Source: Bacteroidota bacterium (lineage in GTDB: Bacteria > Bacteroidota > Bacteroidia > UBA8524). Taken from it: a stretch of DNA of 64,000 nucleotides. The position numbers and the translations under genes were made by a program. Numbering within the stretch: the stretch's first letter is position 1; each line of letters starts with the position of its first letter. The stretch spans positions 1 through 64,000 of the forward strand of contig WBUH01000018.1 in the NCBI GenBank assembly GCA_008933805.1. The letters run 5' to 3'. The notes under the pieces are model-generated. The model made no database searches, was not told the origin of the DNA, and saw only the letters and a program-made list of their open reading frames with translations. Positions 44,356 to 52,867 of this stretch are shown in pieces.

Positions 44356-46033
44356 TCTTAAGTATTAAACTGTTCATAGCGTTGTTTTTAAGCCCTTTAA
44401 CCCATGGTTGCACCAAGCGTAATGATTGAGCATAATACAACGGTAAAACAGGGCTGTAATGCTTTACAATGCTATCCATTGCCCTGTAGTTTTGCCAACG
44501 GAGCGTGTCGTTGGTTTGTGTAAGGCTCATTTCATAGAGTTTATCGTACTCCTGATTAACAAAACGGGTATAGTTAGGACCATTGGGGGCTTTGTTTTTG
44601 CTATAGAACAACGATAGGTAGTTTTCAGCATCGGGATAGTCGGCTATCCAACTGCCCCTGAAAAACTGTAACCTTCCTTTTGATACCGAACTGCGGTGCG
44701 AAGGACCGGGTGTAACCTCAATCTCGGCCTGTATTCCTATTTCCTTTAGCTGCTTTTGCATGAACGCGGCGATATCAGCAAAGTTTTTGTTGGTGTTGAT
44801 AACCAATACAGGTAATCCTTTACCATTGGGATATCCCGCTTTTGCAAGCAGCTCCCTTGCTTCGGTAAGGTTGTACTGAACGTTTTGGGTTTGCAGACTA
44901 CCCGCCAATGCAGGCGGAACACAACCACCGTTGGCCGGTAAACCGATGTTGTTACGCAAAAACATCATCATCTTTTCCCTATCAATGGCTTTACTGATGG
45001 CTTTGCGAACCAATATATTGTGCCAAGGCAAGTCCTCGCGAGCATTATCGATGGTATCCATCAAAAAGCCCATGTATTCTACATTCAAATAGGGGTTTAC
45101 CTCTAACCTGAAACGGTTTTGGTAATTGGGTTTCAGTTGACCGTTTTTAGTAAGCAATTCATCTTTATAACTACCTTCTAAACCGTCAAAAAAATCCAGC
45201 TTACCTTGCACAAACTCCATAAAGGCGGTTTGTTTGTTCTCAATAAAGTTCACTTCCACAGCATCCAAATAGGGTAATCGCTTGCCCTTATCCATTTCAA
45301 AGTAGTTAGGATTCTTCTCCAGCACCAGTTTCACACCCTCTTCCCATAGTTTAAACCGAAACGGCCCCGTTCCCACTGGGTTAGACCTAAACTCTTTGCC
45401 ATACATCTCTACAGCCTCTTTAGGCACAACGTAACAATAAGGCATTGAAAGCATGGTAATGAACGGCGGAAATGCTTTGGTTAACTTAATTATGAATACC
45501 GAGTCATTTTTGATTATAAAAGGTTGGTATTCATTATCAATAAACCGTTTTACATCAATCTTATTATTAAGTATCCAAGCACCTGTACTTGCGGTTTCAG
45601 GATTGATAATCCGGCCTAAGCTATAGGCAACATCATTGGCGGTAACTTTTCTGCCTTTTCCATTTGTAAAACATTTATTATCATGAAAATAAACATCAGT
45701 TCTTAAATAAAAAGTATAGGTTTTACCACTATCGCTTATCTCCCACCTTTTAGCAATGGCAGGCTGTACTTTTAAATCACTGTCAAGCTGCACCAATCCG
45801 TTGTACAACTGGCTCACTCCCCAAATAATGAATTCATCTCTGGCATAGGCCGGATCGAGTGTGGATAAACCCGTATCAACATTATACCTAAACACTTTCC
45901 GAGGCTGGTCCGACTGTCCACTTTTGCAGGCTATGAACAAAAAAAGTATGTGTATAAGTATTGAAAACTTGCCCTTTGCTGTGAATAAATAAGCATAGGG
46001 TAAGGCGTATTTTTGTAGTTCAGTAGCTTTCAT
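44330..46033 (-). CDS. Peptide/nickel ABC-type solute-binding lipoprotein
   Basis: The protein belongs to solute-binding family 5 (DppA/OppA-like). The fold is shown by YNVDTGLSTLDPAYARDEF, GVSQLYNGLVQLDSDLKVQPAIAKRWEISDSGKTYTFYLR near residue 75, KVTANDVAYSLGRI, and VRKAISKAIDREKMMMFLRNN near residue 330. A lipobox (LFIAC, Cys36) follows a longish N-terminal region, so it is a lipoprotein. No permease or ATPase genes are adjacent, so the partner transporter is elsewhere or absent. It is the first gene of a three-gene operon with an unknown lipoprotein and nnr. Confidence 0.88.
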   Translation of the reverse strand: MKATELQKYALPYAYLFTAKGKFSILIHILFLFIACKSGQSDQPRKVFRYNVDTGLSTLDPAYARDEFIIWGVSQLYNGLVQLDSDLKVQPAIAKRWEISDSGKTYTFYLRTDVYFHDNKCFTNGKGRKVTANDVAYSLGRIINPETASTGAWILNNKIDVKRFIDNEYQPFIIKNDSVFIIKLTKAFPPFITMLSMPYCYVVPKEAVEMYGKEFRSNPVGTGPFRFKLWEEGVKLVLEKNPNYFEMDKGKRLPYLDAVEVNFIENKQTAFMEFVQGKLDFFDGLEGSYKDELLTKNGQLKPNYQNRFRLEVNPYLNVEYMGFLMDTIDNAREDLPWHNILVRKAISKAIDREKMMMFLRNNIGLPANGGCVPPALAGSLQTQNVQYNLTEARELLAKAGYPNGKGLPVLVINTNKNFADIAAFMQKQLKEIGIQAEIEVTPGPSHRSSVSKGRLQFFRGSWIADYPDAENYLSLFYSKNKAPNGPNYTRFVNQEYDKLYEMSLTQTNDTLRWQNYRAMDSIVKHYSPVLPLYYAQSLRLVQPWVKGLKNNAMNSLILKNVDIEKKN

Positions 46034-46092
46034 AACTGTGGTGTTGCCACATTGCGAAGCTACTTTTTTAATCTAAAATAGGAACACACAGA

Positions 46093-46899
46093 ATGGCAAA
46101 AATTATTTCGATAGTGAACCAGAAAGGTGGTGTGGGCAAAACCACAACAGCTATTAACCTTTCGGCCAGTTTAGCTGCTTTGGAAAAGAAGGTATTGCTG
46201 GTGGACGGTGACCCTCAGGCCAACTCTACTTCAGGGCTTGGTTTTGACCCCACCATTATAAAAACAGGTTTGTACGAGTGCATTATCCACGATATGGCAC
46301 CTAAAGAGGTGATATTGAAAACGGATATTGACTACTTAGACCTGCTTCCGTCAAACATTGACCTTGTGGGTGCGGAGATTGAGATTGTTGATTTACCCAA
46401 CCGCGAGCGCATGATGAAGCGTGTTTTTGAGAAAATACGCCCCGATTATGATTTTATCATTATCGACTGTTCTCCTTCGCTGGGTTTGATTACCACCAAC
46501 TCGTTAACTGCCTCTGATTCGGTGATTATCCCCGTACAATGTGAGTTTTTTGCATTGGAAGGCTTGGGTAAATTGTTGAATACGATAAAAATTATCCAGA
46601 CACAACTAAACCCGAACCTTGAGATTGAAGGTATTTTGCTAACCATGTACGACAGCCGCTTACGTTTGAGCAATCAAGTGGTTGAAGAGGTGAAAATGCA
46701 CTTCCAACAATTGGTATTTGATACCATTATACAACGTAACGCCCGTGTAAGCGAGGCTCCGGGTCATGGCAAACCTGTTATCCATTACGACGCAGAGAGC
46801 AAGGGTAGTATCAATTATTTGAACCTTGCCCGTGAGATTATGCAAAAGAACGGGTTGACCCGTATAGCCGAAGAAGATAAAATACTGAGCAACGAATAA
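46093..46899 (+). CDS. parA: Chromosome-partitioning ATPase ParA (Soj)
   Basis: ParA is a Walker-type ATPase that moves ParB-parS complexes during chromosome segregation. The deviant Walker A KGGVGKTTT occupies residues 11-19, with the signature Lys at 11. DGDPQANSTSGLG (A' motif) lies at about 38-50 and FIIIDCSPSLGLIT (Walker B) near 122. The short N-terminus without a helix-turn-helix marks the chromosomal (type Ib-like) form. Its stop overlaps the parB start (TAATG), so the two form one operon. Confidence 0.95.
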   Translation: MAKIISIVNQKGGVGKTTTAINLSASLAALEKKVLLVDGDPQANSTSGLGFDPTIIKTGLYECIIHDMAPKEVILKTDIDYLDLLPSNIDLVGAEIEIVDLPNRERMMKRVFEKIRPDYDFIIIDCSPSLGLITTNSLTASDSVIIPVQCEFFALEGLGKLLNTIKIIQTQLNPNLEIEGILLTMYDSRLRLSNQVVEEVKMHFQQLVFDTIIQRNARVSEAPGHGKPVIHYDAESKGSINYLNLAREIMQKNGLTRIAEEDKILSNE

Positions 46900-47789
46900 T
46901 GAGTACACCGAAGCGAAACGCATTGGGTAAAGGTTTATCGGCATTGCTGAAAAGTGATGACGTAGCCGCAGCCCTTGCAAGCCCGCGCGCAGGCGGGGGA
47001 ATTTCAAATATTTTAATCAGCCAGATTGAGGCCAACCCTTTCCAGCCCCGTTTGCACTTTGACCAAGAGCAATTGGAAGAATTGGCCGAATCTATCAGGG
47101 TACACGGCGTAATACAGCCTATTACCGTTAGGCGCATCAACATTAACGAAGACCGCTATCAGATTATCAGCGGTGAACGCCGCACCAAGGCATCTATTTT
47201 GGCGGGCTTAACCAGCATACCTGCGTATGTAAGGGTGGCCAACGACCAAGAGATGTTGGAAATGGCTTTGATTGAAAATATTCAACGCCAAGACCTGAAC
47301 TCGATAGAAGTGGCATTGAGCTACCAACGCTTAATGGATGAGTGCAACTTGAAACTTGACGAGGTTGGTGAGCGTGTAGGAAAGCAACGCAGCACGGTAA
47401 ACAATTACCTGCGTTTGTTGCGCTTACCCGATGATATACAAGCCGGAATACGCGACAATAAGCTAAGCATGGGTCATGCCCGCGCTATTATAAACATTGA
47501 GGATGCCGACGAACAAATGCTGGTGTTTAACCGCATTATCGACGAGGGTTTATCAGTACGTGATACTGAGGAACTGGCAAGGCATACCAAAAATAACGCT
47601 GCACCTAAGACTACCGAAAAAGCGGCGCCTAAAAAAGTGGCTATTATGGGCTATGAAACCTACACCGGAAACCTAAGCGATAAGCTAAACGTGAAAGTGA
47701 AGCTGAAATCAAAAGGCAAAGGCAAAGGTGAACTGGTTATTCCGTTTGATAACGAAACAGAGCTTGCCCGTATTCTTGAATTACTATAA
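46899..47789 (+). CDS. parB: Chromosome-partitioning protein ParB (Spo0J)
   Basis: ParB binds parS sites and spreads along DNA as a CTP-dependent clamp. The CTPase motif region is IEANPFQPRLHFDQEQLEELAESIRVHGVIQPITVRR (about 44-80) with the GERRTKAS box near 93. The central helix-turn-helix is LDEVGERVGKQRSTVNNYLRLLRLP (about 155-180). The C-terminal dimerisation part ends in a basic KLKSKGKGKGELVIPF segment. The length of 296 is typical. It is followed by a bidirectional terminator shared with a convergent T9SS cargo gene. I found no parS consensus in this window. Confidence 0.95.
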   Translation: MSTPKRNALGKGLSALLKSDDVAAALASPRAGGGISNILISQIEANPFQPRLHFDQEQLEELAESIRVHGVIQPITVRRININEDRYQIISGERRTKASILAGLTSIPAYVRVANDQEMLEMALIENIQRQDLNSIEVALSYQRLMDECNLKLDEVGERVGKQRSTVNNYLRLLRLPDDIQAGIRDNKLSMGHARAIINIEDADEQMLVFNRIIDEGLSVRDTEELARHTKNNAAPKTTEKAAPKKVAIMGYETYTGNLSDKLNVKVKLKSKGKGKGELVIPFDNETELARILELL

Positions 47790-47810
47790 GTAACCTGTAA
47801 ACTAATAAAC

Positions 47811-47838
47811 AAAAAGGCGGGATCAACCCGCCTTTTTT
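47811..47838. terminator. Bidirectional intrinsic terminator
   Basis: The stem AAAAAGGCGGG/CCCGCCTTTTT has a 5-nt loop and lies between parB and a convergent gene. Confidence 0.9.
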
Positions 47839-47859
47839 ATTGCATGCCGGTAAAGATTG

Positions 47860-49821
47860 TTATTTGTAAATAACCCGCTCGCTAAGTATAGTAGCACTGC
47901 CCCTCAGCACTATTAAATACGTGCCCCATTGCAGGTTTAGCGACGAAGCATTGAGCGGATACTCATACGTGCCTTTTTCAAGTTTTTGTGCGTTTAATAA
48001 CGTGCCCAGCAGTTGGCCTTTCAGGTCAAATACCAATACGCTCACATTATCATCGTTGTAAGTAGTGCTTATTTTCACCGTAGCATCGGCACTAAAGGGG
48101 TTTGGGAACACGGTAAGTGTCCAAGGTCCGGGACTAACTGAACAGCCTGTTTGCCCTTTTATCGCGTCTCCTTGCACTTCGCGGTAGGCAAATAATACAT
48201 TGTCTTGCTTTTTGCTGCTATCAGAGGCAATAACGTTCGTGTCTAACTTGTTAACGTTGTTTTTTATTTTGGTGATGTAAGCCATGCTTCCATAGGCTTC
48301 GCCTTTCATAAAAGCGCCGTCAAGGTATTGGGTAGGTATTTTAAGTCCTGCAAATGCCGAACCGGCAACGAATAGGTTATTGCAACCATCGTTGAACAAA
48401 CGGTAGTAATGTGAGTTTTCAAACAACACCGATGTGGTACTCTTTACCCAACGGTAATTGCCTTTGGCATCGTAGCTGGCTACAATTAACGAGCTCCAAC
48501 GACTGCGCAAGGTGTCGGTATGAAAATACGCGGGTTTATCGTAAGGATAGCCGTAACGGTAGGCTTCGTACTTGCCTAAACCGTATACATTGCCTTGATT
48601 ATCGCTGGTTAGCGAAACAAAACCATTGCCGGTATTGCTTTGCAACCAAACCGTTTTGCCTGTTTTTGCCGCTAAAGCCATAATAAATGACCGCTTGGCC
48701 ACAGCGGTATCGGCTTTATTTTCAAACACTTCGGCTTTAGTACCAATAACACCGCTCACATACACATTATCGTTTGAAGCCAGTAATGCAGTGATGTGAC
48801 TGTTTCCGAACGACAGCTTGTGCCACAGGTATTTACCATCGGGGGCTAACGCCGTTATAAACGCAGCCGATGGCGGGTTGAATTGTGTATGCTCAGGTTT
48901 TGTCTCAAACTCTTCTTTTTTGCCGTTGGTAAACTCTATTCCGTAATTGCTTCTTCCCGCAAGAAAAATCGTACCGTTGGGAGCTTGCGTTAATTTAGAA
49001 TCGTATATGGTACAGCAGCCTTTTGCCAAGTATTTAATGGGTTGCACCCAACTTACCGTGCCCATGCTATCCGTTTTGATAATTACGGTCGCTCCGGCGG
49101 TAAGGCCGCTAATGGTTGTTTTACCGATTGTGATTGATTTTTCAGATACAAACCCGCTCAGTATATTTCCGCCTTTTGCATCGGCCACAACGTTTTGTAA
49201 CTCAACATCATTGTGAGAAAAAATGCGCGATAAACGTTTTAGTTTACCCGCTTTGGTAAAATCAACCTGAATAGTCCCTTCCCACTCTTCCCGCCACTGG
49301 TCCTGCAAAGCATCGTAATCTTTATCTGCATCATCACCAATTGTACTTGGTGTGGCTTCGTTTCGTTTGTAATCACCGTCCTCTAAAAACGACTCAAACG
49401 CCCAATCACTCACGTAATAATACCCTCCCGCATTCATAAAAAATGATACGTCGCCATTTTTGTTGCAGGTTAAAAAGGCTGTTTCGGCTACATAATCATT
49501 CCTTTGCCCAATAATAGACTTATGCCAATTAAGCTTCCCCTGCTTATTAAACTGAACGATTACCAACATAGCTGGGTTTCTTTTCTCTAAACGAAGCGTG
49601 TCGCCAAAGGCATCAAACACACAGTACATTTCTTCGTACTTCACGTGGTTTAATCCATTTGCCAGCCACGACAATGCCATTGTGATGTTTCCTTCGGCAT
49701 CAGTAACGGCTGATAATGTCTCGGTTTGGGCTTTCCCCATACTGGCAGCCCATTCGAAATGCTGCGATTTGGCCGATATAACAATAGAAAGAGTACACAG
49801 TAAGCACAATAGTTTTTTCAT
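47860..49821 (-). CDS. Secreted protein with type A T9SS sorting domain
   Basis: After a signal peptide (residues 1-19) come about 540 residues of repeated beta-rich units of the type GTIFLAGRSNYGIEF, SDNQGNVYGLGKYEA and DGCNNLFVAGSAFAG, which resemble SBBP-type or other propeller repeats. The C-terminal 85 residues (LTVFPNPFSADATVKIS ... GTYLIVLRGSATILSERVIYK) are the sorting domain. It is the last gene of an operon with two OmpA-type proteins, 40 bp after the second, which suggests that it acts at the cell surface with them. Confidence 0.83.
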   Translation of the reverse strand: MKKLLCLLCTLSIVISAKSQHFEWAASMGKAQTETLSAVTDAEGNITMALSWLANGLNHVKYEEMYCVFDAFGDTLRLEKRNPAMLVIVQFNKQGKLNWHKSIIGQRNDYVAETAFLTCNKNGDVSFFMNAGGYYYVSDWAFESFLEDGDYKRNEATPSTIGDDADKDYDALQDQWREEWEGTIQVDFTKAGKLKRLSRIFSHNDVELQNVVADAKGGNILSGFVSEKSITIGKTTISGLTAGATVIIKTDSMGTVSWVQPIKYLAKGCCTIYDSKLTQAPNGTIFLAGRSNYGIEFTNGKKEEFETKPEHTQFNPPSAAFITALAPDGKYLWHKLSFGNSHITALLASNDNVYVSGVIGTKAEVFENKADTAVAKRSFIMALAAKTGKTVWLQSNTGNGFVSLTSDNQGNVYGLGKYEAYRYGYPYDKPAYFHTDTLRSRWSSLIVASYDAKGNYRWVKSTTSVLFENSHYYRLFNDGCNNLFVAGSAFAGLKIPTQYLDGAFMKGEAYGSMAYITKIKNNVNKLDTNVIASDSSKKQDNVLFAYREVQGDAIKGQTGCSVSPGPWTLTVFPNPFSADATVKISTTYNDDNVSVLVFDLKGQLLGTLLNAQKLEKGTYEYPLNASSLNLQWGTYLIVLRGSATILSERVIYK

Positions 49822-49861
49822 GCAAAGTTGTTTTGGAGAGACTGTACACTCAAGTGAGTGA

Positions 49862-50950
49862 TTAGTTCAAAACTAACACTTCTACCCGCATATTTCGCAT
49901 GCTTTCTTCTAAGGTGCGGGCGTAGGGCATTACCATTTCGCTATTGCTCATGCCTCGGTAGCTCATACGTTCGGCTCTAATGCCGTTTGTAGTAAGATGA
50001 TTGTAAACCGCAATCGCCCTGCGTAAAGAAAGGTCGTAAAACAAGAATTCATCCAACGGGGTCATAGGGGTGCGGTTTTTAGGATAGTTAATATGTCCCC
50101 TAATCTCAATGTTTATGGTACTATCGTGCTGCATAAACTTCAGCAGCTTTTCAAGCTCGTCGGCAGCCGTCGGTAAAAACTCATCCTTATTAGGTACAAA
50201 GTAAATTTTCTCATAACTGAGCCTGCGCTTAATGGTAAGTTTTTTGAGGTACGCATCCTGAATTATCGTTCCGCTTTTTTGATTAGCAGGAATAGTAATA
50301 AAATAATTTTCAGCACGATACCCATCAGCAGTTACATATACACTATAAGTCCTTTCGGCAATAGCCACCTGCTCGTATTCATCGGCTTGTTTGTAGGTTT
50401 TAATCTTATCCCTGTCTACCTCTCTGGGATTTTTAATAGTTACTGATATTGTGGCTTTTATGAGTTTTTTAGTCTCAGCATCGTAAATATGACCACCTAG
50501 TTTTATTTCGGCAGTTTGGCCATTAGTGGTAGATGTTACGCCTTTTCCGGCATACAAAGCCATTTCAACTTTACGGTTGAGTGCCCTAATGGAATCAGTA
50601 ACCTTTGTTTGTTGGGCTAATTTCTCACCTTTTGATTCGATTTTAATAGTAGTAGCAGGTACGCCTTTGGTAATTAAGAACTCCTTAACAGCTTTGGCTC
50701 TATTAAACCCTAACTTTGAATTAAAGTTATCATTATCAATTAAATCAGTATGTCCTATTAATGTAATACTATACCCTTCTCCTTGGGCTTTTACAGCCTT
50801 GAGGAATGCCGTAAATGTTTTATTATCATCGGGACGTAAGTCGTATTTGCCGAATTCAAAATACACTTGCCGTGTGTACACAGGTTTGCCGTTCTGTGCC
50901 CAAAGCGGTACCCAAAGCAGTAACAGCATTATATGTACAACGATTCTCAA
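49862..50950 (-). CDS. Outer-membrane protein with two OmpA C-terminal-like domains (copy 2)
   Basis: A signal peptide (residues 1-18) is followed by an OmpA peptidoglycan-binding domain (KPVYTRQVYFEFGKYDLRPDD ... LIGHTDLIDNDNFNSKLGFNRAKAV). A middle module that looks like a carboxypeptidase-regulatory-like strand set comes next (about 150-235), then a second OmpA-like domain (KIYFVPNKDEFLP ... IRGHINYP ... SLRRAIAVYNHL). The first domain keeps the Asp and Arg that bind diaminopimelate; the second has GHIN instead of GHTD. The gene overlaps its paralogue upstream by 4 bp. Confidence 0.85.
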   Translation of the reverse strand: MRIVVHIMLLLLWVPLWAQNGKPVYTRQVYFEFGKYDLRPDDNKTFTAFLKAVKAQGEGYSITLIGHTDLIDNDNFNSKLGFNRAKAVKEFLITKGVPATTIKIESKGEKLAQQTKVTDSIRALNRKVEMALYAGKGVTSTTNGQTAEIKLGGHIYDAETKKLIKATISVTIKNPREVDRDKIKTYKQADEYEQVAIAERTYSVYVTADGYRAENYFITIPANQKSGTIIQDAYLKKLTIKRRLSYEKIYFVPNKDEFLPTAADELEKLLKFMQHDSTINIEIRGHINYPKNRTPMTPLDEFLFYDLSLRRAIAVYNHLTTNGIRAERMSYRGMSNSEMVMPYARTLEESMRNMRVEVLVLN

Positions 50951-52083
50951 TTCTTTTGTTCTTCTAATATCAATACCTCTACCCTTCGGTTTTGTTGCAT
51001 TTCGCTTTCTTCATACGTCATCGGGAATTTCATCTCGGTATTTCCCACTCCTTTGTACGTTATCACATTGGCCGGCACGCCGTTTTCAACCAAATAATCA
51101 TACACCGCCCGCGCCCTATCATACGATAGTTTGAAGTTGTGCTGCATCATCCCTGTATCGTTTTGGTTGTAATGATAAGGATAGTTTACGTGTCCGACTA
51201 TCTCGATTGCACTCACCCCTGCTGATTTTGACCATGCCAACAACCTTTTAAGCTCAGGGTCCGACGATGGTAAAAACCGCGCCTCGTTGCCGTAAAAATA
51301 TATCTTTTCAAAGCTTTTTTTGCTCTTTACCTTAGCTTTTTGAAGTTTAACAATGAAGACTTTTATGGCGTTTTTGTTCTGCTTTATAAAATCAGTGGTG
51401 AAGCTATAGGTGATGATGCGGGTGCGGTAGCCTTTTGCTGAGAATGATATTTCAAAGGCATCTCCACTCTTTATGAGTGTTCTGAAAGTAGAAGTATCCA
51501 TCAATACCTGAGATGCTGCACTTATTTTATTAGTTACTAATAACTGCCCTTTGATAGTGACTCTGGTAGCTGAATCTACCATTACCACTTGCATGGTAGC
51601 ACTTGCTGTGTCAGTTGTCGATGGCTTTTCTATTACAGTAGAAGTAATTTCAGTAGATTCTTTGAACAGCTGTATTTCAACCCTGCGGTTCAGCATTCGC
51701 AACGAGTCGGTTGAATTATCGTTTTTTACCGACTCCTCACCTTTGCTAAACAAGTGTATTTTAGTACTATCGGCACCGCGTTTTATCAAAAAGGCAGCTA
51801 CTTCGCGCGCACGTTTCAACCCCAACTCGTAGTTATACTTGTTGTTGTCAACATTGTCGGTATGGCCTGTAAGATTAATGTAATACGGCTCTTTCTGGGC
51901 TTTAATTGCCTTTACTACGGTAAGTAATGTCTTTTCATCTTCAGCACGGATATCCCATTTATTAAACTCAAAAAACACCTGCTTACTATACAGGGGCTTA
52001 GGATTGGGCTGTGCAACCGCTGCGGTGATATTCAGCAGAAATAATATGAGTACTAATTTTGACAAAAGCAGGTCGTTATTCAT
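50947..52083 (-). CDS. Outer-membrane protein with two OmpA C-terminal-like domains (copy 1)
   Basis: The architecture is the same as that of the gene immediately downstream: signal peptide, OmpA domain (YSKQVFFEFNKWDIRAEDEK ... LTGHTDNVDNNKYNYELGLKRAREV), middle module, and a second OmpA-like domain (KIYFYGNEARFLPSSDPEL ... IVGHVNYP ... SYDRARAVYDYL). Again the second motif reads GHVN. The start MNNDLLLSKLVLILFLL is used; a Met four codons earlier (52095) is possible, and the 52143 start adds a non-signal extension. The two genes are a tandem duplication. This is the first gene of an operon that ends with a T9SS cargo. Confidence 0.83.
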   Translation of the reverse strand: MNNDLLLSKLVLILFLLNITAAVAQPNPKPLYSKQVFFEFNKWDIRAEDEKTLLTVVKAIKAQKEPYYINLTGHTDNVDNNKYNYELGLKRAREVAAFLIKRGADSTKIHLFSKGEESVKNDNSTDSLRMLNRRVEIQLFKESTEITSTVIEKPSTTDTASATMQVVMVDSATRVTIKGQLLVTNKISAASQVLMDTSTFRTLIKSGDAFEISFSAKGYRTRIITYSFTTDFIKQNKNAIKVFIVKLQKAKVKSKKSFEKIYFYGNEARFLPSSDPELKRLLAWSKSAGVSAIEIVGHVNYPYHYNQNDTGMMQHNFKLSYDRARAVYDYLVENGVPANVITYKGVGNTEMKFPMTYEESEMQQNRRVEVLILEEQKN

Positions 52084-52215
52084 ACTAAAACGCATTAACG
52101 TATTGTTTAGTACTATAATCGTACTTGCATATATTTGATACAAAAAAATTAACAGGCATGGTTCCTTAGCTTCAAAATGTAGAAAATCTGCTTTTGTAAG
52201 TACCTAATTTATTGA

Positions 52216-52745
52216 TTAGTACCCTATCAATGTGGTGATACTGGGTGTATATGCCGACAGTTTGTTTCTGCCGCCTAAAAATTCAAGCTCAATTAAAAAG
52301 CTAAACCCTGCTACAGTACCCCCCAGTTTGTGTATCAATTCGGCAGCAGCACCTGCTGTGCCTCCGGTAGCCATAAATCATCGTGAATCAATACCCTCGC
52401 TCCCGCTTCTATGGCATCTGTATGAGCTTCTATGGAAGCCGTGCCGTACTCAAGCGTATAATCATGACTTACAACATCATAAGGTAATTTCCCCTTCTTG
52501 CGAATGGGTATAAACGGAACGCCTAAACGCAAGGCCAACGGAAACCCGAACATAAATCCCCTGCTTTCAATAGCAGCTACCGCATCCACATTAAGTTTTG
52601 CACATTGCTCTGCCAAATAATCAAGCATTTCGCTACACAACTGTGGTTTTTGTAAAACGGGGGTAATGTCTTTAAATAGTATCCCAACTTCGGGAAAATC
52701 AGGCACATCCCTGATTACCGATTTGATTTGTTCCTGTAGTTCCAT
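52216..52745 (-). pseudogene. apt: Adenine phosphoribosyltransferase with a single-base frameshift
   Basis: APRT salvages adenine with PRPP to give AMP. The frame from ATG at 52745 reads as a normal APRT (KSVIRDVPDFPEVGILFKDITP ... VAAIESRGFMFGFPLALRLGVPFIPIRKKGKLP) as far as VLIHDDL. It then leaves the family frame and stops after 136 residues at 52335. Near 52371-52377 one base is missing. Shifting one frame restores the PRPP loop ATGGTAGAAAEL and the usual end FSFLIELEFLGGRNKL, closing at TAA 52216-52218. The restored length would be 176 residues, the normal size. The cause may be a real mutation, a sequencing or assembly error, or less likely a programmed shift. The translation beyond the shift is otherwise intact, which suggests a recent event or an error. 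Confidence 0.88.
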
Positions 52746-52867
52746 TGCGCTTTATTCGGGCTTTTCCAAAAATACACAATAGGTGGTATACCCTCCAAAC
52801 CAAGATTGTGGAAAGCCGTATCAGATGGGTTCATATTTTCGCCGCGCTTTTTTTTAAAACACACATA

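Noticed and set aside
46093-47789. Plasmid-type partition genes
   Set aside because: ParA lacks the N-terminal helix-turn-helix of plasmid type Ia, and ParB is of the chromosomal Spo0J kind amid core genes.
52750-52867. Possible cobalamin riboswitch before the BtuB-like receptor
   Set aside because: The 120 bp contain no B12-box-like segment and no clear long-range pairing; the leader is also too short.
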